Shown piece after piece: positions 6,540 through 12,042 of a DNA stretch of 12,042 nt (positions within the stretch are counted from its first letter, which is position 1; every line of letters begins with the position of its first letter). The stretch spans positions 1 through 12,042 of the forward strand of contig JAUYCU010000048.1 in assembly GCA_030692145.1 (NCBI GenBank), in the 5' to 3' direction. The notes below the pieces were generated by a model, which made no database searches, was not told where the DNA came from, and saw only the letters and a program-made list of their open reading frames with translations. The position numbers and the translations under genes are program-made. Origin of the DNA: a bacterium. GTDB taxonomy: Bacteria > Patescibacteriota > Minisyncoccia > RBG-13-40-8-A.

Positions 6540-7731
6540 AATTCTGGCTAAGGGGACCAGAACAGGAGTGGAAAACTATACGGTCAATCTTTTATCCGGT
6601 CTTTTGGGGAAGGATAAATCCATTACCTATAAGTTATTTTGTAATGGATTTAAAAAACCGAAACTTGATTATTATTGGCTGAAATTAAATAACGTTAAAA
6701 TTAAGACATTGAGAATTCCCAACCGAATTCTTGATTTATTTTTGCGCTTCTTTAAATTTCCCAAAATCGACAGAATTGTCGGCGGGGTAGATATTTTTTT
6801 AAGCCCCCATTTTTTACTTTTGCCGGTGAGCAGAGGAACCAAGATAATTGTTGTTTTCCATGATCTTTCCTTTGTTCGTTTTCCGGAATTTTTTTCCTTT
6901 CTGAAGTTGCTTTGGCATAAATTTATTTATCCCAAAAATCAGGCGAAAAAAGCGAATTTGATTATTGCCGTATCCGATTCGACCAAAAATGACTTGGTTA
7001 ATCTTTATGGAATTCCTCGGGAAAAAATTAAGGTTATTTATCCCGCGGTCGGTAAAGAATTCAGGCCGATAGAAAAAACAGACTCGAAATTTTTGAAAGT
7101 AAAAGAAAAATATAATTTACCGAATAGTTTTATTCTTTATTTCGGGACAATCGAACCGAGGAAGAATATTTTGGGGCTGGTTGAAGCATTCGAAAAAATA
7201 AAAAAACAGGAAACAAAAGTTCCGTTGGAGGTTCAGTGGGATGGTTTCGAAGGCGTGGTAAGGGGCGAAAAGAAAAACTTTTTTGATTTTAAGGAGTTAA
7301 AATTGGTAATAGCGGGAAACAGAGGTTGGCTGTATAAAGATGTTTTCGAGAAAATCGAAAAATCCCCGTACGGGGAGGATATTATTATTACTGGGTTTAT
7401 TGAAGAAGAAGATAAGCCTTATTTATATAATTTGGCGGAAATTTTCGTTTATCCGAGTTTTTTCGAGGGTTTTGGTTTTCCGCCGCTTGAAGCAATGGCT
7501 TGCGGTATTCCGACGGCCGTTTCGAATAAATCATCTTTACCGGAAGTCGTGGGAGATTCGGCGGTGATGTTTGATCCGCAAAACATTGATGAAATTGGTT
7601 TTGCAATCAAAAACATTCTTCAAGACGGAGAACTGAAAGAATCATTAATCGAAAAGGGTTTGCGGCGAGCCAAATTATTCGATTGGGATAAAACCGCGGA
7701 CGGATTTTTGGATGTATTCAAAAAAATATGA
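6517..7731 (+). CDS. GT4-family glycosyltransferase with short internal insertion
   Basis: Second GT-B glycosyltransferase of the operon, 404 residues. The N-terminus (MNIGIDIRILAKGTRTGVEN) is typical of GT4 enzymes that act on surface polysaccharides. VVFHDLSFVRFPEF (112-125), IIAVSDSTKNDL (149-160) and VIYPAV (173-178) belong to the N domain. The C domain starts at FILYFGTIEPRKN (205-217) and contains the EX7E motif (E317 and E325, in FFEGFGFPPLEAMACG). Between the helix after TIEPRKN and the strand LKLVIAG (261-267) is an extra stretch of about 23 residues (234-256), absent from the equivalent place in the following glycosyltransferase. The start overlaps the upstream gene by 23 bp, and the stop overlaps the next start as ATGA, so translation is probably coupled. 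Confidence 0.92.
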   Translation: MNIGIDIRILAKGTRTGVENYTVNLLSGLLGKDKSITYKLFCNGFKKPKLDYYWLKLNNVKIKTLRIPNRILDLFLRFFKFPKIDRIVGGVDIFLSPHFLLLPVSRGTKIIVVFHDLSFVRFPEFFSFLKLLWHKFIYPKNQAKKANLIIAVSDSTKNDLVNLYGIPREKIKVIYPAVGKEFRPIEKTDSKFLKVKEKYNLPNSFILYFGTIEPRKNILGLVEAFEKIKKQETKVPLEVQWDGFEGVVRGEKKNFFDFKELKLVIAGNRGWLYKDVFEKIEKSPYGEDIIITGFIEEEDKPYLYNLAEIFVYPSFFEGFGFPPLEAMACGIPTAVSNKSSLPEVVGDSAVMFDPQNIDEIGFAIKNILQDGELKESLIEKGLRRAKLFDWDKTADGFLDVFKKI

Positions 7732-8246
7732 AAGAAGTGAAAAAAATCGGCATCGACGCCAGATTTTTTGGCTCAAAAGATAAGGGATTTGGCAGGTATG
7801 TCGAAAATTTAATCAAAAATCTGGAAAACATCGATAAAACAAACCAATATTTTATTTTTCTGAACAAGGACAGAGAAAAAGATTATATTCCTCGAAATCC
7901 TAATTTCCGTAAAATACCGATTAATCACAATTTTTTGTGGCCACTTAAAGTAGACAAAAAAATACAGAATTGGGAATTGGATATAATTCATTTTACCTGT
8001 TTGCCGTTCCCGCTTTTTTACAGAACCAAAAATAAGATCGTGATTACCGTTCACGACTTGATTTGGCGGATTTTCCCCCCATTCAAAAATCCGTTGAAAA
8101 TTTTTTTTTATCGTTTGAGCTTTTCCAACGCGATAAAAAAAGCAAACGCAGTAATTGCCGTTTCGAAACACACCCAAAAAGACATTTTAGAAATTTATAA
8201 AATCAATAAGGAGAAAACAAAAGTTATTTATGAGGGAGTTAACTGA
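7728..8246 (+). CDS. GT4 glycosyltransferase, N-terminal half (split gene)
   Basis: 172 residues forming only the N-terminal domain of a GT4 glycosyltransferase: KKIGIDARFFGSKDKGFGRYVENL (broken by no gaps, 5-28 region), IIHFTCLPFP (86-95), ITVHDLIWRIFPP (106-118), AVIAVSKHTQKDI (141-153) and VIYEGVN (166-172). It stops at a TGA (8244-8246) just where the inter-domain linker should begin. The C-terminal domain continues in the +1 frame from 8230. In the preceding paralogue 26 residues separate VIYPAV from the FILYFG strand, whereas here only about 3 to 6 would, so the break looks like a deletion of roughly 60-70 bp that also shifted the frame. The gene is either inactivated or makes two interacting halves. 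The start overlaps the upstream stop as ATGA. Confidence 0.8.
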   Translation: MKEVKKIGIDARFFGSKDKGFGRYVENLIKNLENIDKTNQYFIFLNKDREKDYIPRNPNFRKIPINHNFLWPLKVDKKIQNWELDIIHFTCLPFPLFYRTKNKIVITVHDLIWRIFPPFKNPLKIFFYRLSFSNAIKKANAVIAVSKHTQKDILEIYKINKEKTKVIYEGVN

Positions 8247-8745
8247 AAAATATTTACTTTATGTGGGAAATTTTTACCCGCATAAAAATATAAAAAGATT
8301 GATTTCCGCTTTTAAAAAAATAATCCGAGAAACGGACTTGGATTACTCTTTGGTTTTGGTCGGCGGGAATACCTATAAAGAAGAGGACAGAATCATAATT
8401 ACCGGTTACGTTGACGATAACAGACTGAACAATCTATATAGAGGGGCCAGTTTATACGTTTTTCCTTCTCTTTACGAGGGGTTTGGTTTGCCGGCCCTGG
8501 AGGCCATGAAAAGAGGAGTAGTGGTTGTTTCTTCGAATACTTCGTGTCTGCCGGAAATTTTGGGCGATGCCGCAATATATTTTAATCCATTGAATATTGA
8601 CGATATGGCGGAAAAAATAAAAAAGGTTCTTTTCGACAAGAACCTGAGAGATACTTTAATAAAAGGGGGACTCGATAAATCGAAAGAATACGATTGGCAA
8701 AAGACAGCGGAAGAAACTTTAAGTCTTTACGAAAACATTATTTAA
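8230..8745 (+). CDS. GT4 glycosyltransferase, C-terminal half (split gene)
   Basis: 171 residues forming the nucleotide-sugar-binding domain of the same GT4 enzyme as the preceding frame: KYLLYVGNFYPHKNIKRLI (7-25), RIIITGYVDD (54-63) and the EX7E motif (E83 and E91, in SLYEGFGLPALEAMKRG), followed by SCLPEILGDAAIYFNP (105-120). Its ATG at 8230 overlaps the upstream frame by 17 bp and has no Shine-Dalgarno sequence at proper spacing (an aaggag lies about 18 bases upstream, too far). Synthesis would need reinitiation or frameshifting. Motifs are intact and no further stops occur, so if this is decay it is recent; a sequencing error alone would not explain the missing linker. Last gene of the operon, followed by a terminator. 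Confidence 0.78.
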   Translation: MRELTEKYLLYVGNFYPHKNIKRLISAFKKIIRETDLDYSLVLVGGNTYKEEDRIIITGYVDDNRLNNLYRGASLYVFPSLYEGFGLPALEAMKRGVVVVSSNTSCLPEILGDAAIYFNPLNIDDMAEKIKKVLFDKNLRDTLIKGGLDKSKEYDWQKTAEETLSLYENII

Positions 8746-8763
8746 TGAGTTGGTGCTTAATTT

Positions 8764-8791
8764 AAATATCCCGCAGTGATGCGGGATATTT
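8764..8791. terminator. Hairpin terminator between convergent operons
   Basis: A perfect 12-bp stem pairs 8764-8775 with 8780-8791 around the loop gtga, with the plus-strand arm ending in a T-run (atattttta). It ends the polysaccharide operon and probably also the minus-strand hsp20 transcript, although on that strand the trailing U-run is weaker (atatttaaatta). The stem directly abuts the hsp20 stop codon at 8792-8794. Confidence 0.88.
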
Positions 8792-9367
8792 TTATTCTTC
8801 GTTTCTGATGACGTTTATTTTCTTGATTTTTGTCTTTTCCGACTTAGGGAGCTTTATGGTTAAAATGCCGTTTTTAATCGTTGCTTTTGTTTTGTCGGGA
8901 TCAACCTCTACCGGAAGGATTATCGAGCGAGAAAACGTTCCCCAGTAAAGTTCTTGATAGTAATAATTTTCTGCGTTTATTTGTTCGTCGTTTGTTCTTT
9001 TCCCTCGAATCGTAACCATGTCGTTATTGATGCTTATATCTATGTCTTCGGGCTTTACTCCGGCAATGGTTGATTTTATTATGATGTCTTGGTCTGTTTG
9101 ATATTCATCGATTGTTAATTGGCCTTCTTCGGTTTCCGCCTCTTCTAACCAGCTTTTTTCTTTAACCGGTTCGTTGTCATCGGTAAATGTTTCGACTTCT
9201 TTTGTTTCGTTGGTTTCGTCTTGTATTTTTTTTGCTTTGGGCATAATTAAAGATTGTTTTTTAATGTTTTCTTCTTTCTTTTTTGTTTTTTTCTCGACCT
9301 TTTGAGGAGTTTCGGCTTCTTCTTCATTGGTTATGCCGGCTATTTTTTCGAAAAATGAAGGACTCAT
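8792..9367 (-). CDS. Hsp20/alpha-crystallin-family small heat shock protein
   Basis: ATP-independent holdase chaperone that binds unfolding proteins and forms oligomers. Of 191 residues, the alpha-crystallin domain occupies about 83-175: EYQTDQDIIIKSTIAGVKPEDIDISI in the first strands (seen across 88-113), NNDMVTIRGKR (114-124), YWGTFSRSIILPVEVD (141-156) and the hallmark NGILTIKLPK (166-175). A C-terminal KINVI could serve as the I-x-I/V anchoring motif. The first 82 residues are a very charged, Lys/Glu-rich region predicted to be disordered, longer than the usual sHsp N-terminus. An internal Met42 (IMPKAKK) could be an alternative start; 9367 is chosen because the frame is coding-like throughout and lies 21 bp after the preceding gene. 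Last gene of the valS-prsW-hsp20 operon. Confidence 0.92.
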   Translation of the reverse strand: MSPSFFEKIAGITNEEEAETPQKVEKKTKKKEENIKKQSLIMPKAKKIQDETNETKEVETFTDDNEPVKEKSWLEEAETEEGQLTIDEYQTDQDIIIKSTIAGVKPEDIDISINNDMVTIRGKRTNDEQINAENYYYQELYWGTFSRSIILPVEVDPDKTKATIKNGILTIKLPKSEKTKIKKINVIRNEE

Positions 9368-9388
9368 GTATGTTTTATGAATTATTTT

Positions 9389-10108
9389 TTATATTTTGCA
9401 AATCGAGCGGTATTTGTTTGCTTTTTTAAACATCAGAGAGACGATGACTGCCGCGGAAACAAGAATAATTATCAGATAAAGATTTCTTTCCATGCTGTCG
9501 ATTTCTCCCTGGCTATTTAATATTATAATGTAGTTGAAAATTGAATGCAATATAGTGGCGGCAAGTATTCCTCCCATTGTGAATATTTTTCTCATTTTCG
9601 ATTTCATTAGTAGGGAGGCTGCGAAAAAATATCCGGTTATTCCACAAGCCAGCGCATGCAGAAGCGTCGCACCCAAAAATCTGGTAGTTAAAAATTCCAA
9701 TGTTTCCAAAAAATATTTACCCTGGGGATAGATTTGGCTTAAAAGATATATGTTTTCGGCTGCGGCGAATCCCAAGCCGGCGATTATCATATAAATCATT
9801 GCATCTATCGGTTCGTCGAATTCGGGATTTTTCAGAATGCCGAATTTCACCACCAGATATTTCAGAAGTTCTTCGATAAAGGCAAAAACGATAACAATGA
9901 GAATTACTTTATCCAAGAAAGAGAATTTTTCCGTACCCAGGAAAAAAAGCTGTTCCAGTATTCCTGCCAACGGGACCACCAGAACTCCGAGTAAAAATAT
10001 TTTTATAATCAGTTTATTCGGTTCGGGATGCTTGTCTTTGCGCAGATAAAACGACAACCAGATAATACTGGGGAGCGGCGCCAAAAGAATAGAAGCGAGG
10101 AATTTCAT
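9389..10108 (-). CDS. PrsW-family intramembrane metalloprotease
   Basis: Polytopic membrane protein of 239 residues in the PrsW family, part of the wider CPBP/ABI-like group of intramembrane proteases. PrsW of Bacillus subtilis cleaves the anti-sigma factor RsiW. About seven hydrophobic segments are visible. Family motifs in order: FIEELLKYLVVKFG (E79, E80, K83), FDEPIDAMIYMIIAGLGFAAAEN (ending E118-N119; no run longer is quoted), HALACGITGYFFA (H151) and ILHSIFNY (H188). All four expected active-site elements are present. Its ATG overlaps the valS stop as ATGA and no Shine-Dalgarno sequence is seen, so it is probably translated by coupling to valS. The substrate is unknown and no anti-sigma factor gene lies in the window. 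Confidence 0.92.
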   Translation of the reverse strand: MKFLASILLAPLPSIIWLSFYLRKDKHPEPNKLIIKIFLLGVLVVPLAGILEQLFFLGTEKFSFLDKVILIVIVFAFIEELLKYLVVKFGILKNPEFDEPIDAMIYMIIAGLGFAAAENIYLLSQIYPQGKYFLETLEFLTTRFLGATLLHALACGITGYFFAASLLMKSKMRKIFTMGGILAATILHSIFNYIIILNSQGEIDSMERNLYLIIILVSAAVIVSLMFKKANKYRSICKI

Positions 10109-12042
10109 AAATTATTTTTGTTTTTTCTCTCTTCGATTTTTTTCTCTTTCATTTTTTCGAATTCCAATTCTGCCTTTTTATCGATTAGCGTTTTGTCGGT
10201 TTTCGGCCATTCGGAAATTATCAGCGCATCTTTCTTTTTGTAATTCATTTGCCAGATTTGTTCGGTGACGAAGGGCATAAAAGGATGAAGTAATTTCAGG
10301 ATATTTTCGAATATGTATATGTTTAAATTTTTATCCTGATTTTTACTTATTTCGATATACCAATCCGCATATTCGTGCCAAATAAAATCGTAAAGTTCCC
10401 GAGAGGCTTCTCCCAGTTGATAATTTTCTATTTTTTCCGTAATCGATTCGATAATCGTATTCAGTCTGCTTAAAATCCATTTGTCGGCAATGGTAAGGTT
10501 TTTGTCTTTTAATGATTGGCATTGCGGCTTCTGGGAGAAAATCTGAATAAATCGATTAATGTTCCAAAGTTTATTACAGAAATTTCTGCTTGCTTTTGCG
10601 GAATCTTCGGAAAATTTTATTGCTTGTTGTTCTTGGCTGGTAATATATAATAATCCGAATCTGGTTGCGTCTGCTCCATATTTTTCGATCAGTTCCAGGG
10701 GGTCGATTCCCGTACCCAGGGATTTGCTCATTCTTTTTCCCTCGATATTCAAAACCGTTGCGTGGATATAAACATCTTTAAAGGGGATTGTTTTCAGAAA
10801 TTCCAAGCTCGAAAAAATCATCCTTGCTACCCATAAGTAAATAATATCTTGGGCGGTTGAAAGCAGGGTGGTGGGATAAAAATTATTAAGGTCTTCGGTT
10901 TTTTCCGGCCATCCAAGCGTCGCAAATGGCCATAACGCCGAAGAAAACCAAGTATCCAAAACATCGGTTTCTCCTTTGAGGGGAATTTTGTGTCCCCACC
11001 AGAGTTGTCGGGAAATGCACCAATCGTCGATTTTGCTCATCCAATCGAGATAGATTTTTTTGTAGCGCTTGGGCGTAAATTTGATTTTATTATTTTTCAC
11101 CGCATCGATTGCGGGTTTTGCCAATTTATCCATTTTCAAAAACCATTGCTTGGAAATCAAGGGTTCGATTGGGGTTTCGCATCGGTCGCAAATTGCCAAA
11201 GAATGTTCATAATTCTCCTCTTTTTCCAGAAAATTTTGTGCTTTCAGGTCTTCGACGATTTTGTTTCTCGCTTCGATAATTTTCAGTTCCGCGTATTTGC
11301 CGCCATTTTTGGTGATTTTTCCGTCTTCGCCAATAATATTTATCGTTTCAAGTTTATTGGTTTTTCCGATTTTATTATCCACTGCGTCGTGGGCAGGAGT
11401 GATTTTTACCGCGCCTGTGCCGAATTCGGCATCGATTAATCTGTCGCTGATAATTGGGATTTCACGATTCATTAAAGGAAGAATCGCGGTTTTGCCGATT
11501 AAATTTTTATAGCGCGCGTCTTTGGGATTTACCGCCACTGCGGTATCGCCAAGCATTGTTTCTGGTCGGGTTGTCGCCACCACAATGAAAGTTTTTAGTT
11601 TTTCATTTTTAGTTTTTAATTTTAGCGGATAGCGAATGTACCAAAGTTTAGTTTTATGCGGAATATATCTGATTTCAATATCGGAAATCGCGGTTGAGCA
11701 TCTCGGGCACCAATTGATGATTCTTGGTCCTTGGTAAATCCACCCCTTTTTATAATAGTGCAGGAATGCCGTCTCGACTGCCTTTGCGTATTCTTTATCC
11801 AGAGTAAATCTCGTTCTTGACCAATCACAAGAACAGCCGAGCTTTTTCAATTGTTCGAGAATAAGGTTTCCGTATTTTTCTCTCCATTGCCACACCCTTT
11901 CGACAAATTTTTCTCTTCCCAGATCGTATCGGCTTATTCCTTCTTTTTTCAGTTCTTTTTCAACTTTGTTTTGCGTGGCTATTCCCGCGTGGTCGCTTCC
12001 CGGAATCCAAAGCACGGATTCTTGATTCATTCTGTGATACCT
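10105..12042 (-). CDS. valS: Valyl-tRNA synthetase, N-terminus beyond window end
   Basis: Class I aminoacyl-tRNA synthetase charging tRNA-Val. The frame stays open to the window end (RYHRMNQESVLWIPGSDHAG), so roughly the first 70-80 residues with the HIGH motif are missing; the ATG at 12030 is internal. Visible motifs, numbered from that ATG: SDHAGIATQ (12-20), WCPRCSTAISDIE (107-119), editing domain TTRPETMLGDTAVAVNP (153-169) and GTGAVKITPAHD (204-215), EPLISKQWF (289-297), WCISRQLWWGHKIP (337-350), DVLDTWFSSALWPF (356-369) and KRMSKSLG (432-439). Two reductions stand out. Between GHKIP and DVLDTWFSS only five residues remain where typical ValS has 25-40. The protein also stops soon after the anticodon-binding domain (ISEWPKTDKTLIDKKAELEF), lacking the usual C-terminal coiled-coil arm. 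Estimated full length is about 720 residues, against 880-950 usually. Confidence 0.95.
   Translation of the reverse strand, partial: RYHRMNQESVLWIPGSDHAGIATQNKVEKELKKEGISRYDLGREKFVERVWQWREKYGNLILEQLKKLGCSCDWSRTRFTLDKEYAKAVETAFLHYYKKGWIYQGPRIINWCPRCSTAISDIEIRYIPHKTKLWYIRYPLKLKTKNEKLKTFIVVATTRPETMLGDTAVAVNPKDARYKNLIGKTAILPLMNREIPIISDRLIDAEFGTGAVKITPAHDAVDNKIGKTNKLETINIIGEDGKITKNGGKYAELKIIEARNKIVEDLKAQNFLEKEENYEHSLAICDRCETPIEPLISKQWFLKMDKLAKPAIDAVKNNKIKFTPKRYKKIYLDWMSKIDDWCISRQLWWGHKIPLKGETDVLDTWFSSALWPFATLGWPEKTEDLNNFYPTTLLSTAQDIIYLWVARMIFSSLEFLKTIPFKDVYIHATVLNIEGKRMSKSLGTGIDPLELIEKYGADATRFGLLYITSQEQQAIKFSEDSAKASRNFCNKLWNINRFIQIFSQKPQCQSLKDKNLTIADKWILSRLNTIIESITEKIENYQLGEASRELYDFIWHEYADWYIEISKNQDKNLNIYIFENILKLLHPFMPFVTEQIWQMNYKKKDALIISEWPKTDKTLIDKKAELEFEKMKEKKIEERKNKNNL

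Noticed and set aside
10990..11439. 149-codon plus-strand frame opposite valS
   Set aside because: It lies entirely within strongly supported valS coding sequence and has a Phe/Ile-rich composition typical of an antisense shadow.
1..12042. CRISPR array, insertion sequence, prophage or defence system
   Set aside because: No regularly spaced direct repeats, transposase, integrase, nuclease-cluster or phage structural motifs were seen; every larger frame is explained by housekeeping or glycan-synthesis families.

Overview
The window is AT-rich, uses the standard genetic code (TGA ends pgk, the second and third glycosyltransferase genes, the valS gene and others) and is tightly packed: many neighbouring genes overlap by a few bases and almost none has a Shine-Dalgarno sequence. 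The small genes, the compact valyl-tRNA synthetase, and the family mix (PrsW-like protease, an Hsp20 with a charged N-terminal extension, a run of GT4 glycosyltransferases) suggest a Candidate Phyla Radiation / Patescibacteria genome, probably Parcubacteria-like. That placement is an inference from style, not from a marker gene alignment. I see no IS element, CRISPR array, phage gene or tRNA.

Layout. Bases 1-2879 (+) hold phosphoglycerate kinase (its first codon or codons lie before the window) overlapping recJ by 4 bp. Bases 2880-3117 are a non-coding gap with striking self-complementarity, possibly a structured RNA or a small dispersed element. Bases 3118-3561 (+) encode a type I RNase H, followed by a strong bidirectional hairpin terminator. 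Bases 3629-3955 (-) are the RNase P RNA gene (rnpB), with a recognisable promoter. Back-to-back with that promoter is a second one driving a (+) surface-polysaccharide operon at 4037-8745: a polyprenyl-phosphate sugar-1-phosphate transferase, two intact GT4 glycosyltransferases, and a third GT4 that is split into two overlapping reading frames. A hairpin terminator at 8764-8791 separates this operon from a convergent (-) operon in which valS (N-terminus beyond the window end) overlaps a PrsW-like membrane protease gene by 4 bp, followed after 21 bp by an Hsp20-family chaperone gene.

How the genes work together. pgk gives substrate-level ATP synthesis. RecJ and RNase HI are both nucleic-acid clean-up enzymes. 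The 4037-8745 operon reads as the start of a lipid-linked glycan pathway: the membrane transferase puts the first sugar-phosphate on undecaprenyl phosphate and the cytosolic GT4 enzymes extend it. The valS-prsW-hsp20 operon joins translation with membrane proteolysis and protein-folding stress.

I did not find a clearly new multi-gene system. The points most worth checking are the folded intergenic region at 2880-3117, the split third glycosyltransferase with its missing inter-domain linker, the reduced ValS, a short GC-richer insertion inside the second glycosyltransferase, and the apparently leaderless transcript of the sugar transferase.
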